Source: Parabacteroides gordonii MS-1 = DSM 23371
GTDB lineage: Bacteria; Bacteroidota; Bacteroidia; Bacteroidales; Tannerellaceae
Reading direction: 5' to 3'
NCBI RefSeq assembly: GCF_000969825.1
Contig: NZ_KQ033920.1
Span: 1,167,672-1,231,671 of the forward strand
DNA: 64,000 bases
Shown here: in pieces, positions 45,938-54,599 of the stretch
How the letters are laid out: every line of letters starts with the position of its first letter
Position numbering within the stretch: position 1 is the first letter of the stretch
Notes under the pieces: model-generated
The model's input: the letters and a program-made list of their open reading frames with translations, nothing else
Told to the model about the DNA's origin: nothing
Database searches by the model: none
Position numbers and translations under genes: made by a program

Positions 45938-46630
45938 ATGAGCTTAGAAAAATATAAATCGTATGTAGAGCTATTGTCAAGAGTGAACAATAGTTGTGTG
46001 TTTCTTATAGAATATAATAATAGATTTTTATATACATCTCCAAATTTCAATACATTTTTTGGATACGACATCGAAAAACTTAAAGACCCTTCGATTGAAC
46101 ACAACTACTTAGAGAAATATATTCATCCTGATGATTTTATGATCTTTAGCACTATTCAAAAAAGGTTACTTGGCTTTTACTATAGCCAGCCTATTGAATG
46201 TAGAAAAGATTACAAGCATATCTTTGAATTTAGAATTTTAAATGCAAAGAAAAAATATGTAAGAGTGATTAGTCAGCATCAGGTTTTAGAAATAGATGAA
46301 ATTGGTAATCCCTTTTTGGTTTTAGGGGTAGTTGATTTATCCCCTGACCAAAAAGATATGGATGAGATAAAATTTCGGCTTGTCAATAATAAAACAGGAG
46401 AAATGACACCTTTCCCTTTGACCGAAGAAACAAATATAAAGTTAACTAAACGAGAAGTGGAAATACTGAAACTGGTAAATAAAGGCATGTTCAGTAAAGA
46501 AATATCGGATAGTCTTTCGATAAGTATTCATACAGTAAACAATCACAGACAAAATATTCTTCAAAAAATGAATACAGACAATGTTGTTGAGGCTATTAAT
46601 TATGCCCGAAAACTTGGACTATTGGATTAA
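45938..46630 (+). CDS. PAS-LuxR transcriptional regulator
   Basis: 230 residues from the ATG at 45938; a TTG four codons upstream is less likely. Residues about 10-135 fit a PAS fold (NNSCVFLIEYNNRFLYTS, then HIFEFRILNAKKKYVRVIS). Residues about 165-225 are a LuxR HTH: LTKREVEILKLVNKGMFSKE, SLSISIHTVNNHRQNILQKM. It is probably a one-component sensor controlling the divergent flavodoxin pair. It looks like cargo of the first element. Confidence 0.85.
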   Translation: MSLEKYKSYVELLSRVNNSCVFLIEYNNRFLYTSPNFNTFFGYDIEKLKDPSIEHNYLEKYIHPDDFMIFSTIQKRLLGFYYSQPIECRKDYKHIFEFRILNAKKKYVRVISQHQVLEIDEIGNPFLVLGVVDLSPDQKDMDEIKFRLVNNKTGEMTPFPLTEETNIKLTKREVEILKLVNKGMFSKEISDSLSISIHTVNNHRQNILQKMNTDNVVEAINYARKLGLLD

Positions 46631-47031
46631 TTCAAAAATAGTTCTTACTGTGTAGTAAGGTTATTTGAAACAATGGAAAACCACAGTAAACTAAAGTAGT
46701 TCGCTCGTTTCTACCCATCTACCCATTCCCTATTTTGTTTTTATATTGTAAAAGCTGATAATCAGAATTCTATTTTGATACACTATAGTAGTAGCAAATA
46801 ATTGAATCGCTTATTGAATAGTGCTTCAAACAATTAGTTCATAATTTTTTTCATGAACTGGTGAGTTTACTATTTTAACTTCCATAGATTCTTATGTATA
46901 ACTTTAGAAGTTAGACATTAGTAGCTTTACCATGCCACTTTCAGACAGTTTTGAAAACGACTCTTGATTCTTCTTTCATTTGCTGGTGAAATAGAATCAA
47001 CACGTTTTATAAACCATTAAAAATTAAATGT
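46631..47031. other. Leader region of module copy 2
   Basis: About 400 bases with no gene. From about 46915 it is homologous to the region before module copy 1 (32340-32462), sharing GACAGTTTTGAAAACG and AACACGTTTTATAAACC. The common part is presumably the promoter or left end of the duplicated module. Confidence 0.4.
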
Positions 47032-47346
47032 ATGGAAGTAGTAACCATTGAGAAAAGAACATTTTCGTATGTCTGCGAAAGGTTCACGGAGTTTGCCAAG
47101 CGGATAGAGAGTTTATGCAGTACTCATACTCAGAAGGTAGAAAACTGGCTAGATAGCCAGGAAGTGTGCCTGTTGTTAGGTTTTAGTAAGCGAACGCTGC
47201 AATATTACCGAAGTAGTGGACGGCTGGCTTATTCTCAAATCGGCAGCAAGATTTATTATAAATCTTCCGATATCGAAAGAATTATTGCGGACAGTGAAAC
47301 ACAGAATCAATCACCCAAACAAATCACGCCTTATGAAAAGAACTAA
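47032..47346 (+). CDS. Excisionase-like helix-turn-helix protein (module copy 2)
   Basis: 104 residues, differing from the protein at 32463-32777 at only a few positions (for example SQEVCL for SQKVCL). The HTH spans about 40-85 and the 14-base overlap with the DUF3876 gene is conserved. The near-identity shows recent shared ancestry of the two modules. Confidence 0.82.
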   Translation: MEVVTIEKRTFSYVCERFTEFAKRIESLCSTHTQKVENWLDSQEVCLLLGFSKRTLQYYRSSGRLAYSQIGSKIYYKSSDIERIIADSETQNQSPKQITPYEKN

Positions 47347-47626
47347 AGAAAATTATCCATTCTTCAACCTGTTTTCCATTGTCGGTACATGGGAAAGCAT
47401 TAATCTGAATCCTACAGTTATCATCTACCGAAACGACAAGGACTATCTTCTTTCTATTATATATGTATCAGAAACGACCAAACAGGCTTTACCCGCAACT
47501 TATGAGATACAGCAAGATGGTAGCCAATATTTTATTGCCATTACATCCAAACGGTTCTATATAGATTATGATCCGGCAAAAGACGTACTTAGCATTTCAT
47601 CGCTGGGGGACTATCTGCGCAACTAG
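47333..47626 (+). CDS. DUF3876-family protein (module copy 2)
   Basis: 97 residues, the twin of the protein at 32764-33057 with scattered substitutions and the same strands (IVGTWESINLNPTVIIY). Synonymous as well as amino-acid changes are visible, so the copies are related but not identical duplicates. Function unknown. Confidence 0.72.
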   Translation: MKRTKENYPFFNLFSIVGTWESINLNPTVIIYRNDKDYLLSIIYVSETTKQALPATYEIQQDGSQYFIAITSKRFYIDYDPAKDVLSISSLGDYLRN

Positions 47627-47679
47627 TCTGCCATCTAGCTATCTTGAAATCAATATTTCAATAAAACAATCTTTCAATC

Positions 47680-47973
47680 ATGGAACTAATAAATAAAGAT
47701 ACCCCACAAGTCAAAGAATTTATTTCTTCGCTCGATTCGATGCTGAACGGCATTGAATCCATTGTAAAGCATTACAAGCCCCACCTGAATGGAGAACGCT
47801 TTCTTTCCAACCTTGAAGTTTCCAAGAAACTGAATGTCAGTTTGCGAACCCTGCAAGAATGGCGAGATACAGGTCTAATCCCCTTTATCCAGATAAAAGG
47901 TAAAATCATCTACCGTCAGAGTGATATTGATAAACTGCTCCAAAAGCACTACTTTGAAAGTTGGAAAGAGTAA
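47680..47973 (+). CDS. Second excisionase-like helix-turn-helix protein (module copy 2)
   Basis: 97 residues, differing from the 33095-33388 protein at about two positions (QVKEF and FLSNLE versus QIKEF and FLSNNE). In this copy no acetyltransferase follows: the non-coding element starts almost at once after the stop. Confidence 0.82.
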   Translation: MELINKDTPQVKEFISSLDSMLNGIESIVKHYKPHLNGERFLSNLEVSKKLNVSLRTLQEWRDTGLIPFIQIKGKIIYRQSDIDKLLQKHYFESWKE

Positions 47974-48018
47974 CCTGCCAAGCCCAAAACATTGTTTTTC
48001 GGAATTTAATTTGAATCA

Positions 48019-48180
48019 TTGACTTTTCCAGTGAAGTATTTAGTCTGTGCAAGTCTTTGGATAAAAATACGCTCGGAATGAAATGGAGAGGAAGATTTTT
48101 ATTCAAACCGAAGGCTCGGACTTGAACAGGCTAAATGCGGAACTTACCTTTGTCAATGCTTCATATTGAGTTCTGGAAAA
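48019..48180 (+). ncRNA. Structured non-coding element, copy 2
   Basis: The homologue of 34082-34245. P2 here pairs TTTGGATAAAAAT (48056-48068) with ATTTTTATTCAAA (48095-48107). Relative to copy 1, the A-T at position 4 became G-C and the G-C at position 8 became A-T, while position 5 became G-T. The outer CATTGAC/GTCAATG, P1 CAAGTC/GACTTG and P3 are kept. No gene overlaps. Confidence 0.5.
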
Positions 48181-48193
48181 CTTACAATAAAAG

Positions 48194-48238
48194 AAAAGGA
48201 TTGAGAAAGTAATATTCATTATTCCCAATCCTTTTTCA
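48194..48238. terminator. Terminator-like hairpin between the element and the recombinase stub
   Basis: AAAAGGATTG pairs with CAATCCTTTT around a 24-base loop; A and T runs on the two sides would let it work in both directions. Confidence 0.5.
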
Positions 48239-48257
48239 ATATTAGCTACTACCTTTA

Positions 48258-48458
48258 TTATATAGCCAGTTCTGATAAACAGTTATTTACTTTCTGCATA
48301 TCTTTTAGAATATTCTGATCCAGTACCCGTGCGTAGTGTTTCGTCACGTTGGTATCTGCATGACCTAACATCTTGGCTACATTTTCCATACTCACGCCAT
48401 TTGCAAGGCAAATGCTTGTGGCATAGCTATGACGGGCTGAATGGATAATCAGCAGCAA
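48258..48458 (-). pseudogene. Tyrosine recombinase, C-terminal fragment
   Basis: About 60 codons nearly identical to the end of the recombinase at 35831-37057: HSARHSYATSICLANGVSME, LGHADTNVTKHYARV. Similarity stops near 48455, and the N-terminal 340 residues are missing. The break marks the edge of the next mobile element or of a recombination with it. Confidence 0.85.
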
Positions 48459-48704
48459 AGCAGGCAGTTTCAGAACGAAGCGATATAATAGATAACTGAT
48501 TTGAGATGAGGTGATTTGCTCTAATTTGCTAAGAAGTGAAAATTCAGAATAAAGCGGAATTAGGCAGCTTTTCAGTTACCAAACCGTTAGCCGCTGAGTT
48601 ACCGAATGAAAATAGGTAACTGAGGGCAGATAAAAGAATCTGAATCTTAATTTTGTTTCGCTGATACACAGTATTTTGCATATCAAAGAGCGCTTATAAA
48701 CCCG

Positions 48705-48714
48705 GTAACTTTGC
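48705..48714 (+). promoter_or_regulatory. GTAACTTTGC: -7 box of the first recombinase and possible CTnDOT-type att core
   Basis: The site matches GTAnnTTTGC, the integration consensus of CTnDOT-type elements, and contains a TAACTTTG -7 box. The recombinase ATG at 48747 follows. A matching site in the same orientation is at 56810-56819. The true left end could instead lie nearer 48456. Confidence 0.35.
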
Positions 48715-48746
48715 CTTCTGGCAAAGTCCACAAAAGTTATAAGCGT

Positions 48747-49976
48747 ATGAAAGAAGAAAAATTCAAGGTGTTGCTCTACCTGAAAAAGAGCACGCCCGAC
48801 AAATCGGGTAAAACCCCAATCATGGGGCGCATAACTGTAGGCAAATCCATGTCACAGTTCAGTTGTAAAATCTCGTGTACCCCCGACCTCTGGAATCCAC
48901 GAGAAAGTCGTTTGAATGGCAAAAGCCGTGAAGCGGTTGAAGTCAATCAGAAGATAGAAAAACTATTGTTAGGCGTTCATTCGGCGTTTGACAGACTGGT
49001 GGAGCATAAGAAGCCATTTGATGCGGAAGCAGTCAAGAATATGTATCAAGGGAGTATGAACACACAAATAAGCTTGCTCGCTCTGCTTACCCGACACATG
49101 GAAGAGCTGAAAGCCCGTATCGGTATTGACGTTGCTCCAACCACATTAAGCACCTACGTCTATACACACCGTTCATTAGGTAAGTTCATTAAAAAGAAGT
49201 TCAAGACAGGCGATGTCGCTTTCGGACAATTGAACGAACAGTTCATTCGAGAGTATCAAGATTTCGTTTTGCTCGAACAGGGCTACGCAATGGACGGTGT
49301 CCGCCACTTTCTGGCAATTCTAAAGAAAATCTGCAAGATAGCGTTCAAGGAAGGGCATTCCGAGAGGTTACATTTCGCTCACTACAAACTACCTAAACAG
49401 AAAGAAACTACCCCAAAAGCACTAAGTAGAGAGAGTTTTGAAAAAATCCGGGATCTTGAAATTCCCGAAAACCGCCGCTCTCACAAACTTACAAGGGATT
49501 TGTTTCTCTTCGCCTGCTATACGGGCACTTCGTATGCCGATATAGTCCGCATTACGGTTGAGAACCTTTATACGGACGAGAAGGGAAGCCTTTGGCTTAA
49601 ATACCGCAGAAAGAAAACGGATTTTCAAGCCCGTGTCAAACTGTTGCCCGAAGCCATGGCCTTGTTGGATAAATACAGGGATGAAAGCAGGGAATCTTTA
49701 TTTCCCATACAATCGCCCGAAGTGGTGCAACTCAATATGCGAGGCTTGCGGATTATGGCGGATATAAAACAGCCAATCTCCTATCATTCAGGGCGGCACA
49801 GCTTCGCCTCTCTTATTGCTCTGGAAGAGGGCGTACCGATAGAAACAATCAGCCAAATGCTTGGACATAGCAATATTAAGACTACCCAAGTCTATGCGAG
49901 AGTGACCCCGAAAAAGCTGTTCGATGATATGGATAAGTTCATAGAATCAACACAAGATCTAATATTAATCCTATAA
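48747..49976 (+). CDS. Tyrosine recombinase 1 of the second mobilizable element
   Basis: 409 residues from the ATG at 48747; an upstream in-frame TTG lies inside the -7 box and is rejected. The N-terminal Arm domain (KVLLYLKKSTPDKSGKTPIM) is followed by a catalytic domain with YHSGRHSFASLIALEEG and LGHSNIKTTQVYARV (active-site Tyr). The Bacteroides type resembles IntDOT-like enzymes. It is followed after 11 bases by a second recombinase. Confidence 0.9.
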   Translation: MKEEKFKVLLYLKKSTPDKSGKTPIMGRITVGKSMSQFSCKISCTPDLWNPRESRLNGKSREAVEVNQKIEKLLLGVHSAFDRLVEHKKPFDAEAVKNMYQGSMNTQISLLALLTRHMEELKARIGIDVAPTTLSTYVYTHRSLGKFIKKKFKTGDVAFGQLNEQFIREYQDFVLLEQGYAMDGVRHFLAILKKICKIAFKEGHSERLHFAHYKLPKQKETTPKALSRESFEKIRDLEIPENRRSHKLTRDLFLFACYTGTSYADIVRITVENLYTDEKGSLWLKYRRKKTDFQARVKLLPEAMALLDKYRDESRESLFPIQSPEVVQLNMRGLRIMADIKQPISYHSGRHSFASLIALEEGVPIETISQMLGHSNIKTTQVYARVTPKKLFDDMDKFIESTQDLILIL

Positions 49977-49987
49977 ATACCAACCAA

Positions 49988-51184
49988 ATGAGAAGTACCT
50001 TCAAACAACTATTCTATATCAACCGGGCAAAAGTGAAAACGAATGGCACAACAGCCGTTCTTTGCCGTATCAGTATCGACGGCAAGCAAACGGTTCTGAC
50101 AACGGGTATCTATTGCCAGCCTTGCGATTGGAACGCCAAGAAAGGAACAATCAAGATAGAGAGGGAGAACAATCGCTTGATAGAATTTCGTAACCGTGTA
50201 GAACAGACCTACGAGCATATCCTCAAAGAAACAGGTGTAGTCAGTAGCGAGCTGCTTAAAAATACGATTGTCGGCATAAACTCCACTCCGACCATGCTAT
50301 TACAGGCTGGCGAAGTGGAACGGGAACGCTTGCGGATTCGTTCGATAGAGATAAACTCCAGAACAAGCTACCGCCAATCGGGAATATCACAGCGGAACCT
50401 GCAAGAATATCTTCTTTCAAGAGGCATGGAAGATATAGACTTTTCGGATATTACCGAAGAGTTCGGCCAGTCGTTCAAGGTGTTTTTGAAAACCGTAGGG
50501 GAACGCAGGGCTGGCTATATCAACAAATGTATCACATGGCTCAATAGGTTGATTTATATCGCTATTGACCAAGAGATATTGAGAAGCAATCCACTTGAAG
50601 AGGTTCGTTACGAAAGAAAAGAGCCACCTAAGCACAAGCATATCGGTAAAGAGAATTTGAAACGGTTGATGGCAACCCCGATGCCTGATGCACGGTTAGA
50701 ACTGATTCGCAGAGCGTTTATTTTCTCTTCACTGACGGCACTTGCTTATGTGGATATGCACCGCCTTTATCCGCACCATATCGGCAAAACATCGGATGGC
50801 AGGCTCTATATACGCAAACAGCGTGTAAAAACAAATGTGGAAGCCTTTATACCCCTACACCCGATAGCGGAGCAGATACTTATGCTGTATAATACCACTG
50901 ACGACAGCCAGCCTGTATTTCCCTTGCCTGAGCGTGATAGAATTTGGTATGACATAAATCAGATAGGTGTATTAATGGGATTAAAAGAGAATCTCTCCTA
51001 CCATGACGCACGCCACGGATTCGGCACGCTGGCAATTTCGGCAGGGCTTTCTATTGAGAGTATTGCTAAGATGATGGGCCATGCGAATATCAACACGACG
51101 CAGGTCTACGCCCAAATCACAGATCAGAAGATTTCGGAGGATATGGATAAACTTATAGAACGAAGAAAACAATTAAACAGCTAA
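49988..51184 (+). CDS. Tyrosine recombinase 2 of the second mobilizable element
   Basis: 398 residues. The N-terminal domain (QLFYINRAKVKTNGTTAVLC) and catalytic domain carry YHDARHGFGTLAISAGLS and MGHANINTTQVYAQI. Tandem recombinases of this kind occur in some Bacteroidetes elements and may form a heteromeric complex or serve separate integration and excision steps. The gene is spaced 3 bases from the RhuM-like gene. Confidence 0.9.
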   Translation: MRSTFKQLFYINRAKVKTNGTTAVLCRISIDGKQTVLTTGIYCQPCDWNAKKGTIKIERENNRLIEFRNRVEQTYEHILKETGVVSSELLKNTIVGINSTPTMLLQAGEVERERLRIRSIEINSRTSYRQSGISQRNLQEYLLSRGMEDIDFSDITEEFGQSFKVFLKTVGERRAGYINKCITWLNRLIYIAIDQEILRSNPLEEVRYERKEPPKHKHIGKENLKRLMATPMPDARLELIRRAFIFSSLTALAYVDMHRLYPHHIGKTSDGRLYIRKQRVKTNVEAFIPLHPIAEQILMLYNTTDDSQPVFPLPERDRIWYDINQIGVLMGLKENLSYHDARHGFGTLAISAGLSIESIAKMMGHANINTTQVYAQITDQKISEDMDKLIERRKQLNS

Positions 51185-51187
51185 CCG

Positions 51188-51556
51188 ATGAAAAGAGAAA
51201 TAATAACAATCACAGAGAACGGAAAAGTGTCCGTTCCTGATACCGTCCAGATGCGAGATTTTGAGATAGCCGAACTGTTCGAGGTAATGATCCCGACAGT
51301 ACGTTCCAATATACGTGCGATTATAAAAACAGGTATTGCAACAGTTGACTTGACCAATGGCGCAACGTTGGTTGGTTGCAACGTTGTGCCGGACTATCAC
51401 GGGCTGGATATGGTGGTGGCTCTCGCTTTTCGGATTCAATCGTTTAAAGCGAAGCTGTTTCGGGAATGGATAATGCTCAAGTGTATCGCTAATGAACGGC
51501 AACCGATTGTATTACAATACAATTGCTATTCAAATAGCTTGAGAGAACAAAATTAA
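51188..51556 (+). CDS. Small protein of uncertain, possibly RhuM-like, type
   Basis: 122 residues. The first half (VSVPDTVQMRDFEIAELFEV, VRSNIRAIIKTG) looks like a small helix-turn-helix sensor similar to the start of RhuM/Fic-associated proteins, and the second half (MVVALAFRIQSFKAKLFREW) matches the RhuM-domain helices. It lies between the recombinases and the Fic protein. Function unknown. Confidence 0.55.
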   Translation: MKREIITITENGKVSVPDTVQMRDFEIAELFEVMIPTVRSNIRAIIKTGIATVDLTNGATLVGCNVVPDYHGLDMVVALAFRIQSFKAKLFREWIMLKCIANERQPIVLQYNCYSNSLREQN

Positions 51557-51584
51557 TCATTAACTTTACAGAAATTTAGTCGTT

Positions 51585-52556
51585 ATGAATACAGGAGAAA
51601 TTATACTATACACCACCTCGGACGGGGCTACTGCTTTGGATGTAAGGTTGGAACAAGACAATATCTGGATTAACCGTCAGCAGATGGCAGAGCTATTCGA
51701 TAGAGATATTAAGACCATTGGTAAACACATTAACAATGCTCTAAAAGAAGAATTAAAAGATATTTCAGTTGTCGCAAAATTTGCGACAACTGCTAGCGAT
51801 GGGAAAACGTATCAGGTAGAACACTATAACATAGAGATGATTACCTCTGTTGGCTATCGAGTAAAATCACAACGAGGCACCCAATTTCGTATCTGGGCAA
51901 ACAAAGTTTTGAAGGAGTATTTGATAAAAGGGTATGCCGTTAAGGATAACATCAAGTTGGAACAATACGAGGATTTGAAGCAGACCATCAAAGTATTGGC
52001 AAAAGTCCTTGACAATAAAACGTTGGAATACTCCGAAACTACAGGCTTACTCAGAGTAGTGACAGATTATGCCTATGCGCTTGATACGCTTGACAGATAC
52101 GATTATCAACAACTGGAAATAGATAAGACCACCAACAATGAGCAATTCCGAGCCACTTACGAGAATGCGATGTCGGCTATTGATGAACTTCGGGATAAAT
52201 TTGGGGGAAGCTCGCTTTTCGGAAACGAAAAGGATGAATCGTTTAAAGGCTCCATTGGTGCAATATATCAGACTTTTGGCGAGCAGGATCTCTACCCAAG
52301 TGTAGAGGAGAAAGCGGCTATGCTGCTCTATTTGGTTACCAAGAATCACTCGTTCAGCGATGGAAACAAGCGGATTGCAGCATTTCTATTCCTCTGGTTT
52401 ATGGAGCAGAACGGCATTTTATACCATCCCGATGGGAGCAAACGCATTGGAAACAATACGCTGGTGGCTCTCACGCTGATGATTGCCGAGAGCCGCACTG
52501 AAGAGATGGAGACGATGGTTAAGGTGATTGTCAATCTGATTAATAAGAATAATTGA
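51585..52556 (+). CDS. RhuM-Fic/Doc fusion protein
   Basis: 323 residues. An N-terminal RhuM domain (about 1-130: RQQMAELFDRDIKTIGKHIN, YNIEMITSVGYRVKSQRGTQ) joins a Fic/Doc domain with the active-site motif HSFSDGNKRIAAFLF (about 250-264). Fic proteins AMP-modify or phosphorylate target proteins; Doc-type ones are toxins. No inhibitory or antitoxin helix is obvious. It is followed by a hairpin and terminator and is probably a stabilising or defence gene of the element. Confidence 0.82.
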   Translation: MNTGEIILYTTSDGATALDVRLEQDNIWINRQQMAELFDRDIKTIGKHINNALKEELKDISVVAKFATTASDGKTYQVEHYNIEMITSVGYRVKSQRGTQFRIWANKVLKEYLIKGYAVKDNIKLEQYEDLKQTIKVLAKVLDNKTLEYSETTGLLRVVTDYAYALDTLDRYDYQQLEIDKTTNNEQFRATYENAMSAIDELRDKFGGSSLFGNEKDESFKGSIGAIYQTFGEQDLYPSVEEKAAMLLYLVTKNHSFSDGNKRIAAFLFLWFMEQNGILYHPDGSKRIGNNTLVALTLMIAESRTEEMETMVKVIVNLINKNN

Positions 52557-52730
52557 GATGAGTTGTAAAACTCTGAATTGATACGACAACACATATTGAA
52601 GTCATTAAACCAGTACAACAGTACGTCTATAAGTCAGTAATGAATTATTGTAATTCGTGTCAGTCATTTCCGTTACAGGGGCAAAGATAGTTTCGGGCGA
52701 GTGAATATTCAAGCTCAAGCCCTGCGGGTT

Positions 52731-52772
52731 ACGGCTGAAATCTCCACCCTAAAGGGTAGTATTTAAGCCGTA
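52731..52772. repeat. Long hairpin downstream of the RhuM-Fic gene
   Basis: ACGGCT pairs with AGCCGT, and inside it AAAT with ATTT and ACCCT with AGGGT, giving about 15 pairs in 42 bases. It is not followed by a T run, so it is not a simple terminator. Confidence 0.45.
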
Positions 52773-52859
52773 AAGCCTGCCTACTCCCTCTCCCTGCACA
52801 AGAAAAGCCCCTGCAACAAAAACGACCGACCCGATAATGACGCATAGCACCCTAACCAG

Positions 52860-52898
52860 AAAGAGGCACAGCCGGATTTATCTGGCTGTGCCTCTTTT
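52860..52898. terminator. Bidirectional terminator between RhuM-Fic and HTH genes
   Basis: AAGAGGCACAGCCGGA pairs with TCTGGCTGTGCCTCTT around TTTA (one G-T pair), followed by TTT. It ends plus-strand transcription from the recombinase operon and lies past the end of the minus-strand HTH genes. Confidence 0.75.
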
Positions 52899-52961
52899 GA
52901 TTTAATGCGTTTTTAAATTTAAATTAGCAACAAAAACTCCCTCACCTCAAAATATGCATAG

Positions 52962-53255
52962 CTATTGCCACGCCTTTTGGTGGTATTTTTCCAGCATTTT
53001 CTGGATTTCTGACTCCTTGTAAAGCACTTTGCCACCCAACGAGATATAAGCAATCTGCCCGTTGGTGCGCCACTCCTGCAAAGTCCTACGGCTAACTTTC
53101 AACCGTATTGATACCTCTTTGTCGGTCAAGAAACGTTCCCCGTTTAATGTCGGTCGATGGTTGGCAACCAACCGTTCAATGCCCGATAGCATACGTTCTA
53201 ATGAACCGAATAGGCGTGTAACACGCTCGTTGTCTTTTGTAATAATCTCACTCAT
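52962..53255 (-). CDS. Excisionase-like helix-turn-helix protein
   Basis: 97 residues. HTH FLTDKEVSIRLKVSRRTLQE, WRTNGQIAYISLGGKVLYKE, close in layout to the second HTH of the modules at 33095 and 47680. It starts 2 bases after the upstream HTH gene's stop, so the pair forms one operon, mirroring the HTH pairs of the other elements but without the DUF3876 gene. Confidence 0.82.
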   Translation of the reverse strand: MSEIITKDNERVTRLFGSLERMLSGIERLVANHRPTLNGERFLTDKEVSIRLKVSRRTLQEWRTNGQIAYISLGGKVLYKESEIQKMLEKYHQKAWQ

Positions 53256-53257
53256 TG

Positions 53258-53536
53258 TTATTTGGTTTTAAGTTTATTGATCAGCGATTCCACATCTTCG
53301 GGACGGTAGTACATCTTGTGCCCAATTTGGGTATGGGCTAAGACTCCATTATCCCGATATGTTTGGAGGGTACGCTTCGATATATTAAGAATCTCGCATA
53401 CCTCCTGATTGTCGAGCCACTTTTGCAGGGCTTTATCACCACTGACACCACATAGTGTTTCTACTCTTTGAGCAAAGGTTTCAAGCCTTGCCATCATCAT
53501 TTCCCATGTACGGGATTCTACATTGATTATTTCCAT
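53258..53536 (-). CDS. Excisionase-like helix-turn-helix protein
   Basis: 92 residues from the ATG at 53536, starting MEIINVESRTWE, similar to the first HTH protein of the other modules (MEVVTIEKRTFS). The HTH spans WLDNQEVCEILNISKRTLQT, YRDNGVLAHTQIGHKMYYR. The preceding frame start at 53590 lacks this conserved opening. Likely an excision or transfer regulator. Confidence 0.82.
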   Translation of the reverse strand: MEIINVESRTWEMMMARLETFAQRVETLCGVSGDKALQKWLDNQEVCEILNISKRTLQTYRDNGVLAHTQIGHKMYYRPEDVESLINKLKTK

Positions 53537-53603
53537 AAGTCTATCATTTTTAAATGTTATTTTCTCGTTTTGCCAGCAAAGAAAAGACAATCCTTTTGTA
53601 TCT

Positions 53604-53751
53604 CAATGGATTTCAGCTTAGTGGCAGCTTGTGGCGCCTGAATTGTCGCTTCTGACACTCTCGGATTACAGGTTTTTCTTCTTTCGTTCTGCAAATAAAT
53701 AGCAAACTTTTCAGGCTACAATGGATTTTAGCTTAGTGGCAGTGTTTGGCG
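53604..53751 (+). repeat. Two direct repeats upstream of the HTH genes
   Basis: CAATGGATTTCAGCTTAGTG-type units of about 33 bases lie at 53604-53636 and 53719-53751, with a few mismatches and a spacing of 115 bases. They could be binding sites for the HTH proteins or recombinases. The 53537-54026 gap otherwise shows no gene. Confidence 0.55.
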
Positions 53752-54026
53752 TTCGGTTGGCGGTGATTGGCGGTTTCCTCTACTTAATGAGGGAACTACA
53801 CTGAGCGATTATTCTCGATTGACTGATAATATATAGTCCATTGGCAGAACTCGGCAAACTAAACCGACTCACCACACTTGACAAATAGAAGTTTGCAGCA
53901 CAACATGGCATAAGCATCGCAATGAGCTGACTAGTTGTATTATACGAATTTAATCTTCTTTCTTTGCTGCGTGTAGTCAGCTAAATAGACACACATAGTA
54001 TTCACAATTAAAAACCAAGAAAGAAG

Positions 54027-54431
54027 ATGAAAGAAAAGAATGTAGATGTCCCCTTTGATGTGAGGGACTTCGTTCCTGAGGTAGCTCCATTTAACAAGAG
54101 CAGCCAACAACCTATTCAGAACAATAAGCCACCTCTGTTTAATGAATTGGGTAAACCAAGTGTACCAACCGAATCGACAGAACCCACCCGTCGAACCTCC
54201 TCCAAACAACGCAAGGCATCGTTGGATGAGTATCGGGAGCAGTTTCTCCGAACTCCGAAGATTACCGACCGCCAACCCGTATTCGTTAGCCGTGCCACCC
54301 GTGACAGCATCGATGAACTTGTCCGCAGACTCGGAGAACGAAGGATGAGCGTATCGGGATTTTTGGAGAACATTGCTCTCCACCATTTAGAAACATACCG
54401 AGAGGAGGTGGAACAATGGAAACGACTGTAA
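54027..54431 (+). CDS. DUF3408-family mobilization-region protein
   Basis: 134 residues. The N-terminal half is disordered and Pro/Gln-rich. The C-terminal half has RQPVFVSRATRDSIDELVRR and MSVSGFLENIALHHLETYRE, the ribbon-helix-helix-like DUF3408 core found in Bacteroides mob and tra regions. It probably binds DNA near oriT. It precedes the oriT-like hairpin and MobC. Confidence 0.75.
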   Translation: MKEKNVDVPFDVRDFVPEVAPFNKSSQQPIQNNKPPLFNELGKPSVPTESTEPTRRTSSKQRKASLDEYREQFLRTPKITDRQPVFVSRATRDSIDELVRRLGERRMSVSGFLENIALHHLETYREEVEQWKRL

Positions 54432-54499
54432 ATAAACTATGTATAGCCAGCAAACTGAGTACTCAGTTACTCGAAATTACCTCACTTATGAGGTTTTGG

Positions 54500-54541
54500 G
54501 GAGCAAGTTTGTGTTTCGGTCAGACCGAAACAACTTGCTCC
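54500..54541. other. Probable oriT hairpin of the second element
   Basis: GGAGCAAGTT (54500-54509) pairs with AACTTGCTCC (54532-54541) and GTTTCGGT with ACCGAAAC inside, a near-perfect 42-base hairpin. Smaller repeats flank it (ACCTCA/TGAGGT before, CGTCC/GGACG after). It lies just upstream of mobC and the relaxase gene, where oriT is expected. The nic site was not found. Confidence 0.55.
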
Positions 54542-54599
54542 GTCCCTCTGCGGACGGAGACAGAGAAATCCCGATGGTCTAATCACTAATTTTAAGTTG

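Noticed and set aside
48711-48746. TTG start for the first recombinase of the second element
   Set aside because: The TTG lies inside the -7 box; the ATG at 48747 has the conserved start.
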